From Branchiostoma floridae (lineage: Eukaryota > Chordata > Leptocardii > Amphioxiformes > Branchiostomatidae), in assembly GCF_000003815.2 (NCBI RefSeq), contig NC_049994.1:9709148-9773147 (forward strand): a DNA stretch of 64,000 bases, given 5' to 3'. Of the stretch, positions 12,573 through 24,715 are shown one piece after another (position 1 is the stretch's first letter; every line of letters begins with the position of its first letter). Made by a program: the position numbers and the translations under genes. The notes under the pieces are model-generated. The model was given only the letters and a program-made list of their open reading frames with translations, had not been told where the DNA came from and searched no databases.

Positions 12573-13140
12573 TCTTATTCAGCTAGAATACATTGGAAAT
12601 TGTCCTTTCCTGTCATCCCTACCTGAACACAGATTTCAAGAAATAAAATATTCATCGGCTGCACTGATTCACCTTGGCACCTTTCTCTCACTGAAGGATA
12701 CAAATAGCCGAGCTGTAATTTTCATGCAAACTATTTGCCTGGAGGGTGTTTTTCAAATGGCACTACTGGGTGATTTAATATTCCCTTTGCACAGGGCTGA
12801 AAAATGGACATCACTCCACAGTATCAGTCAATTCACTCAGTACAACGGTCACAATGATTCAGTTATTTACACCAGCAGGCCATCCCAATCGAATTATTTG
12901 TTTCACAGATAAATGATATAAAATTTAACATGGTGAATCCATTGCAAGTTAGACTTTTTTCTCTTATGCTCACCACATGCCAAAACCCAAAGGTCAAGGC
13001 CACTCCAGGGTTATCAGCCTGATTAAATCTCGCTTATAGCTGCCCGCTCAACATCCGCCGGCCCCCAAGAAGGAAGGGGCCAGTTACAGCCATGGACAGC
13101 GGAGTTTGCGTTACACAGACTACAGGGTTATGGGTTACAC
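12573..13140. other. Non-coding stretch, no gene recognised
   Basis: Unique-looking sequence with a short GC-richer patch at 13050-13090. Nothing codes convincingly. Confidence 0.35.
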
Positions 13141-13144
13141 TGTA

Positions 13145-13612
13145 ACTGTAATAGCATCTCTTCTCCCCAAGTCAGAAACATCACGACTGAGACAAACTCA
13201 ATTGCTCACTAAGAGAGAGGACTGACTAACCTATAGGAGAAGTAAGGTTTACAAACTTTAAGGCTGCCTAGGAAATTTCCTACCCCATTTACATCAGAAT
13301 GGTTTTTCATCCACTCAACACCAGAAAAGACCCCTACGTTTTACCATAAGCGTGCACATGGTAAATTCTTTTACATTTTATATGTGTGCAAGGTGTGGCT
13401 GACTTCTCAAACACTGCCCCCCATTTAATGTTCCATCCGAGGGACATCCCTAACCGAAGAAACACATGTCATTGCTTGTTTTCACCTGAGTCGAGTGAGG
13501 AAAGTTGTGTAAAGTGCCTTTCCTAAGTAAGGGCACAAGATCCATGACATGACAGGATTCAAACCTAGGACTGGGCCAAACACCTTGCTGTTACACAACA
13601 CAACCCCAGAAT
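13145..13612 (-). mobile_element. tRNA-derived SINE, copy 1
   Basis: Read on the minus strand it has a degraded tRNA-like head with B-box-like GTTTGAATCC (13556-13565), then a conserved body containing CTTGTGCCC, AAAGGCACTTTACAC and TTTCCTCACTCGACTCAGG. The same body, in the same order, recurs at 25.6-26.0 kb (minus) and 27.2-27.35 kb (plus). The distal part sharing GCATCTCTTCTCC with the 25.6-kb copy defines the far end. The name of the family (amphioxus has SINEs with a conserved central domain) is inferred. Confidence 0.65.
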
Positions 13613-15880
13613 TGCCCAAGCTACTGTATACACATAAATGGACACTAAATCTACAGTACAATAGACCTGTATGCTACATATGTGCATGTACATGTATAAA
13701 AGATGCCTGCAGCTTTCCTAGAGCTCCTATTCAAGATCTTTCCCTGTAAATTTGTTTAAAAGATGGCTCTGAATCCATATACCTACATTTCATATACCGT
13801 CTGGGAAGTTGGATCATTCCATCATCCAACCTCCATTGGGAGAATATTATAATTTCTCTGTAATGATTTGTATGGGATATACTACAGATGCGACAAATAG
13901 AAATCAATAATGCAAATAACACATTAGCAATAATCAGGAATTATGATGAAAGGGCAATAAAAAGTGTTAACAATTTCTCATGAGGGACATTAATGTACAT
14001 AGAGACCAATATGTATACAATGTACATGGATATGATGAAAAGACAAGATGCAAACAGAAGGGGGAGGGGTTGCTATTCCTGTAATGTAAGAAAATGAAAG
14101 ATTCCTGATATTCAACAAATAAAAATTAATGTCCAAGACTCTAGCTACTAGATTCAACTTTTGAAACCGTTACTATGATTTCAAAGGTCTGAGATTATTA
14201 TTCAACCACATACAATGAATCACTTTACTATATACAGATACTGAGTTGTACAAATCAGTAAAAAATATGGATCAATCTTATTGCTAAGTTTGTAAAAAAA
14301 ACTTCAAAGATAACACATCAAAAGACAGACTCTAAAGCACTTCATAACAAATTGAAAGTACATGTTCATGTATAATTGTTGACAAAACACAACAAAATAG
14401 AGGAAACACACTCAGATGTTTTACTGATAATTCTAAAGAGGGCACTGTTTTGAGGGCTGATCATTAACAACATCTTGCAATGTCCAACCCTTGCAAGACA
14501 GGGAACAATGGACATTAAACTGGATAGAGAGTCGAAACTGAGCTAGGAAACAGTTTAAGTAATTGAAAGCAATTCATTTTCCCTTTCTTGCTATAGTTAG
14601 GTGAAATACATTGTACATGTATACTTTTATTTACCCAAGGTAACTGTGAGTGAAGAAACTAGAATGAACAAGAATGAACTGGAAAATGGCCAGACAGCAT
14701 CTTCTGTCTTTCATCAGATACCTGCATCTATTTTATGACTACCCCTTCCCTTATGAAAGACAATGCGATATTTGGTAATAGAGAGGATCCCACATGCATC
14801 ACATCTGGCTTGCGGGAATTCATAAATTTCAAAGCTGCTATCAGCAGATCAATATTAATGATCACTCATCCGAAATCCAGGGCAGTTATTTTCAGTGAAT
14901 TACAGAGTATGTTCAAAACAGATGTATGCTCTAACATCTGTTAATTCAGCCAGTACATTTATGTTTATAATTAACGATTCTTACTGATGAAGACTGTTGT
15001 TCAGTATCGTTGTTCAGCCAACATCAATACTATACAAAAAGGCAATGCTGTTCTTAACCATGATTAATGGTGTTCAGTGTCGAGAAAAGCAGGATAGGTA
15101 ATTTCCTTGTTACATATTGAGCTTGGATGTACGTACACCCTGTATTTAATGCATGTCTTTCATGGAATACTGGACCAAGATATATCTCATTTTTCATTTA
15201 GTTCATGCATTGAACTTCCCATCATACTCCTTTTGCCACTTTCTAGGCTGTTTCACAGCACAGTGCTGGTAGAGCGGTACAAACTCGCTTATGTCTGTGA
15301 CATGTAGACGCTGAACCGATTCTCTATGCCGGGACATTGAGGTCTAAGGTTCAACATTCTTACTCATCCGTTACAAATTCTGTAAAAGGTGAAGAGTTTT
15401 CCAAACCATTCTCATGATTTGCTCATTTTCCTCCCTACATATATGGATAATTCATCCGAACCAACAACCCTATACAACATAACATTCAAGCTTCACAAGC
15501 ATGTAGCAAAGGCCAGTAACACCAAAAGTGTAAGCCCTACATCCAATCTTTGTTAGAAGAAGATGTTTCTAAACTAACAGTGTGATGCATTGTGGTCTAA
15601 TGTCAAAGGTTAAAGCCCCTGTTATGTAGACAAACAATGGCCAGGAGCCGTAAACTTTTACTTTAAAGCTTCAACAAGTCCTGAACTGGACGTTTCCATA
15701 ATTATAGTGAGCTTTATTCTGCAAAATACATTTTGTAGTCCAAGGAGACATCAGTTGGGGCCAACTCCTTTTGATTTGCTACATGTACATGGTCATACAG
15801 TTTCACAGAATACCCAGTTCATAACTGTTCCTCTTGAATTGTGTACAGCAACAGTTTTACTTTTGTTTTCATTTTACTAT
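13613..15880. other. Non-coding stretch, no gene recognised
   Basis: AT-rich sequence with several TACATGTA-type words (13.69, 14.6 and 15.78 kb). No exon with splice sites, no terminal inverted repeats and no recognisable retroelement motif were found. Confidence 0.4.
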
Positions 15881-15885
15881 AGCTA

Positions 15886-16054
15886 ACTCCTCATAAGATA
15901 GTCAATGAGAATGATAAAAAGAAAAGGTGCCAAGACATCACCCTGTAGGACTCCAGAAGACACCTGGAAGCACTGTGACACATGCCCATCAACCATGACA
16001 ACACTCTTAGAGTTACTGTACAAAACAGTGGAGACTTGCAGTCGCCCGCCTTGC
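15886..16054 (-). pseudogene. Fossil non-LTR reverse-transcriptase fragment
   Basis: In one minus-strand frame, about 56 codons read through the reverse-transcriptase block GVLQGDVLAPFLFIILIDYL, including the invariant Q-G-D and LAPFLF pattern of the palm subdomain. It is preceded by VSTVLYSNSKSVVMVDGH, which fits the strand-turn ahead of that motif. A stop follows at about 15887 right after the motif. The rest of the domain, including the YADD box, is missing. The motif wording differs from the LINE at 10.8 kb, so it derives from a different clade (RTE-like or similar). The fragment is short but the motif is distinctive. Confidence 0.7.
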
Positions 16055-16369
16055 GGCCGACCGATAGATAGATAGCTAACATTCTTAATTCAACTTGATT
16101 TTTCAAGGAAACTTGTCTGCTTTGTATTGAAGAAAGGCACCGTATAACATCTGCTTCAAGTCCAGCTGGGTGTGTCTCTGTCTTGATTAGAAATTGGATT
16201 TCTACAAGTTACAACTCTTCCCGGAGGATACAATCAAGTTGAAACCCAAGAAAGTCACTATCAAGGTCAACCCTCAAGACATAATCCATCTCTCTTCCAG
16301 TGAAGTTCACCGATGATAGAAATTCAATTCTTCAGACAATGTTCTTTGAAACAGCAACCAGAGGGGGAT

Positions 16370-16720
16370 TGATCAGAGAGACTCCTTGCTGTGTGCGGGC
16401 AGACTGCGATGATTAATATTAGATAAGGTCGGATTGCAAGCCTTTTTGTGCACCCTTCGATATCTCTCTCTTAACCCGTCTGGCACCTTATTAGGGCTTG
16501 GATTGCACTGCGTCCGCCCCCCTCGGTCTGTAATAAAGTTAAGACAAGGCAATGTCACGAAATCAGGGCAGCTCTGATGACCAAACTAATCTGAAGAAGT
16601 GCCCGTCTACCGCCCAAGGTCTCTGCCATCAAAATTCATGATCCGAGAAAGAAGACTTCTATTAGGGCTGAACAATCGAGCGGCCAGCATAGGCCTTTCG
16701 TTAAATCTGCACATTGACCG
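16370..16720. promoter_or_regulatory. GC-richer island, possible conserved non-coding element
   Basis: Composition rises in GC and CpG (for example around 16500-16520 and 16670-16690) without a convincing exon or transposon end. A similar patch lies at 17200-17520. The idea of a regulatory element rests on composition only. Confidence 0.25.
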
Positions 16721-17643
16721 GACTCACAATCCAATATTTACTACCACCACTAAAGGGATATACAGTCCTCTTAATTAAAGAAACCTACTGTGTTGTAAAG
16801 CTTCTATATTGTATTTTCCTGAAGTTGTGTCTTTCGATCAGTAAGTTGACCTTTGCACGTCTAACCGCATCATCTTTTGTATTGATTTAAAGCAAACTTT
16901 CGCGAAATGAAAGCCTGAAGGAATTACTAGGTTCTACATAGCATTTGCTATCAATTTAGCTGTGTTATACCGGTATATCTTATACTGGTGTATTTTGGTT
17001 CTTAATTAATGCAATTTTGCCTGAAAAAAGTGATGTTCTGACATTGCTTCTACAATCTTGCTACTTTTTCCTGCCAAAACTACAGTCGATATACATTAAC
17101 TTTAACCGTTAGTGCTTTATTGTCATTGACTACTTTGTTTGATTCCAGTGTTTTGAAAACCTCAACAAAATTTAATCCTTTCCATTTCATATAAAGAACA
17201 GACTAGATCCTCACTTTCATCTCTGTTAGAAATGGGTCTATGCCTCCACACAAAGAATTACGGTCAAGTGGACGACAGCGGCCATTTTTTTCATCAACTG
17301 TGCACAAAATGTGACTACGCTGGGCGGTTATGAACTGTGCACCTCTGAAAGGAGGAAGCAGATTACGACATGACGGTCTCATTTGTTCAGGATGCTGGGA
17401 GATAACGGAGTGGCAGACAGTCACTTTCATGGTCTGGCAGGACATTCAGGACGAGGAATGGGACTGTCAGCCGTGACGTGCGCTTTGTAACCATCTCGTT
17501 GACAGGGCCACAAGACAGATTATAGCTGGTACTACTTTAACAGCCTTCTTGAAAACTCTTTTTCTGACAAGAAAGTCTTAGAGAAACCGAAACTAATGGA
17601 GAGGGTTTACAAATGACGCATCCTTACTTCTCTTATCTATAAA

Positions 17644-18150
17644 TAACAGCCTCCAGTTTAATTCTGCTGTTCCAGTTTAATTCCTGACAGACCTCCCATA
17701 TCTCAGCAACTATATACCCAGATGGCCTAATATCACATAGTATAGGTAAAAATGATGTAAGAAATACGTAGCCGCCATTGATGACCCCCTGGGGATTAGT
17801 CCAGTTATGCATAATTATGCATAATTATGCATAATTATGCATAACCATTCTTAGAGTTATGCATAATTATGCATAAGGTTTCTTAGGGTTATGCATAATT
17901 ATGCATAATTCTTCTCAGGTTTATGCATAATTATGCATAATAGTTTTTATTGCATGATAGTAGTAAAGTGTACAGCGTTTCCAATGGTGATTATGCTTCA
18001 CTATGTTAACAATGATTCATTTACCGGTAGCTTTGCTGTCGTCATGTATGGTCTAGTGTAGAGGTACCGTAGGTTCTGGAGGACCTTTGTTATAATCTAC
18101 AAGCAGGTTTTGTGCTGGCATTGATAGTATCATAAGTTTGGGAAAGAGTT
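17644..18150 (+). repeat. Left arm of a long-range inverted repeat with TTATGCATAA core
   Basis: This ~507-bp unit recurs in inverted orientation at 27517-28039 with high identity (a few substitutions and small indels). It runs from TAACAGCCTCCAG to GGGAAAGAGTT. Identity ends abruptly at both points, so these are true repeat boundaries. The centre (17815-17940) is packed with overlapping palindromes TTATGCATAATTATGCATAA separated by short spacers. It is probably a non-autonomous mobile element of unknown class. The word TTATCTA occurs just outside both edges of this copy and might be a target duplication. Confidence 0.85.
17815..17940. repeat. TTATGCATAA palindrome block (left)
   Basis: More than ten near-perfect TTATGCATAA palindromes occur as tandem pairs and longer runs, separated by ~15-base spacers containing TTCTTAG or CTTCTCAGG. 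Each pair creates ATGCAT half-sites flanking TAATTA, which resemble POU and homeodomain recognition words. This is potential transcription-factor or replication-related DNA, or simply the structure of the element. Confidence 0.85.
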
Positions 18151-18443
18151 TAGCAGTTATCTACAAGTTATTTCTAAAACAAATCTTTATCAATTAATCA
18201 GTAACTGTTAAGCTATGTCAAACTATCAAGTTTTCATTTAACAGGCAACACTCTAAATATGGAAAACACCCTAAACCCAGAAACATGATTATTAATGGTA
18301 TAGTTTAAGAAGGATGTTTTTTTGTTTCAGAATACAACATATACTACATGATGACAATTACATCTATATTTAGGTAACATCGCAGGCCCCGTGGGACTAA
18401 ATCAGTTCTTCAGATTTCTGCATTTGACTGTAGAATTACGAAC

Positions 18444-18472
18444 AGAATTCTGCAAACCTCATGCAGAATTCT
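18444..18472. repeat. Perfect 11-bp hairpin in a cluster of TGCAGAATT words
   Basis: AGAATTCTGCA pairs with TGCAGAATTCT across a 7-base loop. Variants of the same word (CAGATTTCTGCA, GTAGAATTA, GTAGAAATCTGC, TGCAGAATTAT) occur on both sides between 18410 and 18537 in mirrored order, so the ~130-bp segment folds back on itself and may be a miniature transposon. Confidence 0.6.
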
Positions 18473-19173
18473 ACAGCCAGGCAGAATTGTGCAACACATA
18501 TGTACATGTAGAAATCTGCAACTTACATGCAGAATTATCCATCAAAGTACAAAATATGAAATAATATGCTATGCTACAGTTAATTGTCATGGTATTAGAG
18601 AGTAGACCTACACTCACTCAGGTCATTAGGTTGGTAAGTCACTGAAAGAGGCTTGTTTTCTTCACAACCTTAATACTTTATTTACTCCAACATTTCTGTG
18701 ACCGTCTGTGACAATCAGGGTAATTCTGACTGGTTCACTTGTACTACAGCACTAGGTGTCACTACTTACAGTTACAGATGCAGTCACAAACGTATTTTCA
18801 ATGCAGTCGAGTATAACACATACTAGTACACAACAGCTGTCAATTAACTGTAATAGCTGTGTACCAGTTCACATCTAGTTCTTAAGAATGCAGCCATACC
18901 CGATAACTGCAGAGAGCAGTACCATGTAACTTACTAATTGTAAGGCCTACGTCACATTTCCTACCCGGGGCCCGGCCGGGCTGTTTGCGGAAAAGAAAAA
19001 TTTAAGTTTATGCCAACTTTTCTCTCCGTTGCTTGGGGATCGTTTTAACTGACTGTGCAGAATTTTTTTTAAAGTGTGTTGTAGCGATGGGGCAGGGGTA
19101 ACTTTGTAACCAAATTATATAATTACTCAGAGCAAGAACATGGGGGACCCACTCCAAGGCTTACAATGCTATA

Positions 19174-20394
19174 GGGCTTATTCAATCACGTGATCCTCCC
19201 CCTAGCAACTAATCGGACGCCATAGCAATAAGCGAAGTCGGCCATTTTGGTGTACCACAGTCCGCCCGCCTGCAGTGGGGCCCTATGCAACTCTCCGTAA
19301 AAATTGTAAATATTTCCCAAGCAATGTACAATTTCCCTTCAAAACATTTAGTTTCATAATCACTGAGTGCTTTCTTCTGCCGTGGGATGTTGGTTCTGCA
19401 CTGGTAAAGCGCACACAAATTGGGTAACAGTAAGATTTGTTTCGCGATTTTCTCGTCAAAACCGCACGGTAATGAACATACAAAGGGAAATTCCAAAACA
19501 CTACTGTGATCAGTCGGAAGCAAAACTAGATTTCTGCAATACGTAGAGCGGATCTAACCAGTTGGACTGTACATGTGATAATCAATGTTCACGTGTGTAG
19601 TAGACATTTTGTATCTGGACATTCAAGCAAACGATAGGCTAGTTTCAATGTCCACGGGTACCCATTTCCGGTGATACTGACCTACAATCCACTCTAGAAG
19701 CAGGAACCTAAATGAAAGACAGACAAACTCTGAAACATTGGAGTCCATAAACAACAGGAAGAGCATGTCCCCTACTTCTTTGATGAATTTCCATGAAACA
19801 AAAACAAGAGTAGTCTAGTACAAGATGCAGCATTGCTTACTGTGTGTAAACAAAAACTGCGGCACTCAAAAATGGTCCCGTCTTGACACAGGACTCGTTC
19901 TCACTGTGATAGTCCAACTTTAGAATGTCAGGGCGAACTTTCCAGATGACAACGCACTTTCTATCAACTAAAATCTCATCCTACACTCTGTATTTGTCCA
20001 GGTACTAAGTTGCCACAAGGACTTTTCAACATAGTTGTTGTAAGTCCTGTACGCTTTGAACTGAGTGTGCAGAAAGTCATTCACAGAACCAAATACTCCA
20101 AACTAAGACAAGATGAATGGACTCCGCTGTCACTGTTGCCATACTCGTAAAGTGACTCACTGGATTTCTGCAAAATGTCCCTCAATGATGAAATATGGAT
20201 AATTTCCAACCGATTTTTGTAGCGAAAATATGACGTGAGGTTGGAGGCTCTTTGTATAGTCAAACAGCGGGCAAACAACTTCACTTTTCTCAGATTTAGA
20301 GACCTTCAGATACCGAGGAACTCTGCTGTAGTGATGGTACACCAAAATGGCCGCGCTCAGAGGGAAGGGGTGATGACGTCACGTGAATAAGCCC
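19174..20394. mobile_element. 1.22-kb DNA transposon-like element with terminal inverted repeats
   Basis: Both ends start GGGCTTATTCA followed closely by CACGTGA, and both are flanked by TATA (19170-19173 and 20395-20398), giving a symmetric GCTATAGGGC ... GCCCTATAGC. A second inverted word, GCCATTTTGGTGTACCA, sits inside each end (19241-19257 and 20335-20351). The right end also carries a consensus CRE, TGACGTCA. The interior has only short open frames (longest 104 codons, minus strand) and no recognised transposase, so it is a non-autonomous derivative. A 4-bp TATA or 2-bp TA target duplication is possible. The superfamily is not assigned. Confidence 0.75.
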
Positions 20395-20509
20395 TATAGC
20401 TAGATGAAAAAATGTATCATCTTAATTATGATGTGCATTGTACATGTATAAATCTAAAGCAGGGGAGTGTCACATGCCTAAAGCCAGTACTCAAAATCCT
20501 TTTTTCAGC

Positions 20510-20780
20510 CTTGTTGCCTAGGCTACAACCTGAGTCAAAAGCCAGGTTGCGCCATCAACATTTCAGGTTGCCCCACTTCCAAGTTTTTATTTTCCTCAAA
20601 TCAGCTACTTAATATATCCATTATTTTTTCTTCCAGTTACATGTACCTTCTTAATTTTTTATCTTATAAAGAAATAAAACAAAGGCTTATGCACAAAGGT
20701 TGGGTAAAACTGCAAAATTTCAGGTTGCGCACTGTGCTACCTCTGTCACAGAATCAGGCTGCGCCAAGCAAAGAAAGTGG
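20510..20780. repeat. Dispersed CAGGTTGCGCC words
   Basis: Variants of CAGGTTGCGCC recur at least four times (near 20541, 20563, 20723 and 20757), suggesting a degenerate subterminal-repeat array of a transposon. No terminal inverted repeat was identified. Confidence 0.35.
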
Positions 20781-21556
20781 TTGCATTTGCAAGTGTGCAA
20801 GTTACCGACCACTGCTAAAGCAGAGGTGTCTGCAGAATCTGACATTACAGTGTGTCCTGATACTTTATAGCATAAAAGTAATTTAAACTTATCTGGAGGA
20901 AATTTAACACACTTACAAAAGTGCCAACTTATACAAGTTCTATTCGCTTCTAGCAGTAAAGTGCTGTTTTTTCATGCAGTTGGGAGATAGATTTGGTTGT
21001 ACACATCCCTTTTTTCTTATTGCCTTTATACTTGTTAAGTTATATGTGTACACTCCACCTAGAAGGAGCAATGTCATGTCTGTGAATGGGGTGCAAAGAT
21101 ATACTTCCAGAGTAACCAATGAACTTTGTTTGATATTGCTACAGACTATTGGGGTTGCAGGTAATGCTCTGAGTTTAGTAGTTGGAGTGGATCCCCCATG
21201 TTCTTGCTCTGTGCAATCAAAGTTACTCGGTTACAAAATTGGAACATGTAGTTGGTAGGACATGTCTAAATAAGGTTTCTGAACTGTAGAAACACCAAGT
21301 CTGGCCTGAGATCTGGAGAGGGCAATAGTACCACCCAGTAGTCAAACCTCCTTGGCTTGAGGATTGATTAGTCATGGCTCCACCCACCTGGTTACTGGTC
21401 CTCACTGGGGTTACCCACTTAGGGCTTGTCACAACAAGGTTCAGCCAATACCAGACCCTCCTATTTACAATTGTTGTTGGAAAATAAAGAAAGTAATGAT
21501 GGTGCCTATGATATTGCTCATATAAAGTCATTGAAAGCTGATAGTTTGGTAGGGCA

Positions 21557-21654
21557 ACACATAAGATGGATAAGATATTATATATGTACATGTAACTAGG
21601 AAGTCAAGAACAATCTTTGTCTTCCTACTTAGTTATTTAATCCATCTTATGTGT
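21557..21654. repeat. Inverted repeat with 15-bp perfect outer stem
   Basis: ACACATAAGATGGAT (21557-21571) is exactly complementary to ATCCATCTTATGTGT (21640-21654). An inner AACTAGGAAG/CTTCC..TTAGTT pairing extends the stem. It is a foldback element or stable hairpin of about 98 bp. Confidence 0.7.
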
Positions 21655-22520
21655 CTTAATCTAACTGTTGGTGCCTAGAAAAATCATTTTGGAGTTGACT
21701 AATTAGAGAGGATCAGAATCAGGCATTCTGTCCACAATTGTGTGCTACACCAGCAGCCCAGAAACCACTAGGGAACTATGGGTTCCAGCCTGTGCCAGAG
21801 GGTAAGGGGTCAACTGAGTATCACCTTTCCTTCTGTGCTATTTTGCACAATTAATTAAATCTTCCTTTTCTTTTTTAAATGTTTAATTTAGAAACCTTAC
21901 CAAGTCAATAAATACTACATGATTGTGATAATTACCTAGAGATTTGATAATGAGTAGTGTAGAGTAGAGTAGAGTTTTTCTGTCACTGGTAGGAACTTCT
22001 CATTAACCTTAGAACACATGGACTCAAAAGGGTGGTGATCTCTTGGTGACACTGTGGTCCTTATCCATTAATCTCCAAGCAGATGTAAGTGGCTCTGTTT
22101 TCATTGTTTTAGTTTTTTTTTTACAAGTAAAGCACGTAAGCAATATCTTTTAAGTATGGTATTTATTCCTGGTTTAACTCTTCCTAAGTAGGAAAAATTA
22201 AGAAGTGCAGAATCTTATAGAAAGGAGTATTACATGTTGCAAATTAAAATACTTCTCAAAAGATTGTCAAAATACTGAGTTGAGTCTGATCTTACATCTA
22301 CTCTAAGATTGGAAGGGGCAGCCTTCCATGAGGGCACCTACCTGGGAACCTTAACTAAGGCAATAGAGACTGATGCCCTTTTCATACAATTTTAGAAAGC
22401 TATAATGCCCTCAACCAACTGGCCCTCAACATAGTGCCAGTCAGCATGGGCAGGGAGGGTAGGGGAGATTTGAACAGAAACATATGAATCTGTTGAATTT
22501 TGATTATCTATCTCTACATT

Positions 22521-22610
22521 AAAAAAAAAAACTCAGATTCTTGTATTTTCCAGACAAAATTTAGACAACTACTAGTAATTGCTTTATGAAAATAGAATCT
22601 GAGTTTTTTT
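22521..22610. repeat. A-tract/T-tract hairpin
   Basis: A run of A followed by ACTCAGATTCTTGTATTTTC is mirrored 40 bases later by GAAAATAGAATCTGAG and a T run. The arms are complementary apart from a 3-base gap. A foldback miniature element is likely. Confidence 0.65.
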
Positions 22611-22881
22611 TTGTTTTTTTTTTAAATATGATACAGATAGAATGGTATGGCCACTTTCCCTGGCCTTCTCTCCCCTGTAATTTGAGCATTCTCAGGAATG
22701 CATCTCTTAAGTTGAAATTTCACGGGTGGCTGCAGCCAAGGTTTCTTGGGGTTTTCAGCTGACCCCAGTGACCTGGCCCTGTTGTTTCTGTAGGAGGACC
22801 TCTGAAGGGGACTGCTAGGTATGAGATTTGGGGCAAAAACAGACATCAAACATGTATTGTAATATCACTTTTCAAGACTTT

Positions 22882-23150
22882 GATGCCCAGCAGTATGCTG
22901 GTGAGACAGAAAAGGCTTTTAAAAAGAGGCTCACTGAGCACTAGAGAGAAAAGCAACCCCCACACCATGGCATGACAACACCACCCAGAACAAAATATCA
23001 CCATCCTCACATGTCAGCCAAGAGCAGATGGTCTCAGTGTGAGTGTAGGGTACAAGATGCAGTACATACAAACAATGTATCAGTCTGATCTACAGATCCC
23101 ACTCCCCAGTCTGCAACACCTCATGAAAATGACAACACTGGTCTCTGAAG
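22882..23150 (+). pseudogene. Penelope-like GIY-YIG endonuclease remnant
   Basis: The plus strand reads QYAGETEKAFKKRLTEH and then a stop. This is close to the Y-[IV]-G-E-T-x-R-x-L-x-x-R-[LF]-x-E-H signature of the GIY-YIG nuclease fused to Penelope-like reverse transcriptases. After a frame change, the downstream segments PEQNITILTCQPRADG and RVQDAVHTNNVS align loosely with the 'thkil...RGVKEAIYI' part of the same domain. At least one stop and one frameshift make it non-functional. The reverse-transcriptase part was not found upstream. Confidence 0.5.
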
Positions 23151-23159
23151 ATCTTTAGG

Positions 23160-24270
23160 TTCAAGTGTCATTTTAGGAACTGGGAAAAACTTTCATAAAA
23201 TGGAGAAATGACAGCTTGAAATTCATTTTTGGGATTAGGTGCACTTGTGAACCCAACCTAAAATTTTAAACTAAAAGAATTGGGATGCACCACATAAATA
23301 GTAAAATGCCCGAAAAACCTACTCAGACTTCATTCTGTTCATTTAATTTTTTATACTCGTGCTTAATTTGTTCATAAAAAACATTAGTAAGAAAACTGGA
23401 AAGGAATAATTCACAAAATGTTTTTTTAGCCAACTTAAGTTATTATTTAAGAAAAAACAAGCAGAAAAGTGTCAATGTAATATCATTGTAAAATTGAAAT
23501 TATAATACAATTTCTGCATGTTGTCCAAAAATGCTAAGATATATTACTAAAACAATGGTGGAGTTAACTTGCAGCATTGATAACTTCGATAAACCCTAAT
23601 GGTTCAAATTCTTGATATGGCAGACATTTAATTTTCTTTCTAACAGTTTAGAAGAATATGCTGCATACCAGTATATGTTGATATCTTTTCATTACGTAAA
23701 CCTACCAAAAAATGGGTGCACAGTTCTAAATTTACGTATTTCCAGCACTGAAGGATAAAAATCACAGTGTCTTCCAGCTCAGCATCTGCTTTCTGGTCTG
23801 AAATGGCCAAGTGAAAACCTGGGCAGGGTGCATGGTAGATCAATTATCTATGGTTTGGCTGGCCAAGGGTCACCACAGGGAGTGGTACAAAAACAATCTT
23901 GCAGGGTGTATCCCCCTTACCAAATTAGGATATGTACATTGAGATGGTGAAAAGTTGTTATCTAAATATTGTTGATTCAATACAATTGAAAAGTCAATTG
24001 CAACTTTGATTCCTGAGTAGCAACTGTACACAAGTACATCATTCATTTGAATGTGTTTTGTAATTAGCCCTGTAAAATATTTCTGTTTCAACAACTTTAC
24101 TTTTGATTGAAATGATTTTACAAAATTAACACTTAACAGGAATCGATAACAAAGACAGGGTTTCTGAAGGTAACAAACTTAAGAATGTTTCAAAATCTAG
24201 CTTTAGTGAGACTTACATGTCTGCCCCTTCCCAGTGGTTTTCCCTTTGGGGAAAGCTTCCAGGTAGCTGT
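23160..24270. other. Non-coding stretch, no gene recognised
   Basis: AT-rich with long A/T runs around 23330-23520. No element ends or exons seen. Confidence 0.35.
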
Positions 24271-24279
24271 ATCATTCTG

Positions 24280-24504
24280 ATGCATTCTATCGTAGATTGG
24301 AATTTGTTATCACCAAGTACAGTAGGGGCATCTTCTCTGGATAGTTTTAAAGAACGCTTGCAGTTAGATGTGCAAAAGTTAGGTGTGACGGGTCGTTCAG
24401 TGTAATATAACCAGCTGCTGCCGCGCCGCGTGCCTGCGAGGCTGGTGTGTTACGCCGAATGGCGGTTATACCGGCTATATAGATACAGATACAGATACAG
24501 ATAC
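24280..24504 (+). mobile_element. LINE 3' end with (GATACA)n tail
   Basis: The frame ending at 24405 reads VDWNLLSPSTVGASSLDSF followed by KERLQLDVQK, matching the conserved extreme C-terminus of non-LTR reverse-transcriptase polyproteins (WN.L......A.SL..FK..L). A short 3' UTR with GC-rich sequence follows and ends in four to five GATACA units (24480-24504). The tail motif differs from the ATT tail of the 10.8-kb LINE, so it belongs to a separate family. Everything upstream is missing. Confidence 0.65.
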
Positions 24505-24715
24505 CAATACCTATAGTATTCAATATGTCCATTACGAAGCTCTGTTTTGAATCGATTAAGTCATAGTGCCTTCTCCACATGTAGATTAATGAACAGTCTA
24601 CTTTCAAATTTATATTTTAATGGCAAATTGCTTAATACTAGTACTTCTGTGAGCCCCCTTTAAAATGTTGATGGTGTAATGTTAAAAGTACAGAATAAAG
24701 TGTTTTCCTTTAAGC

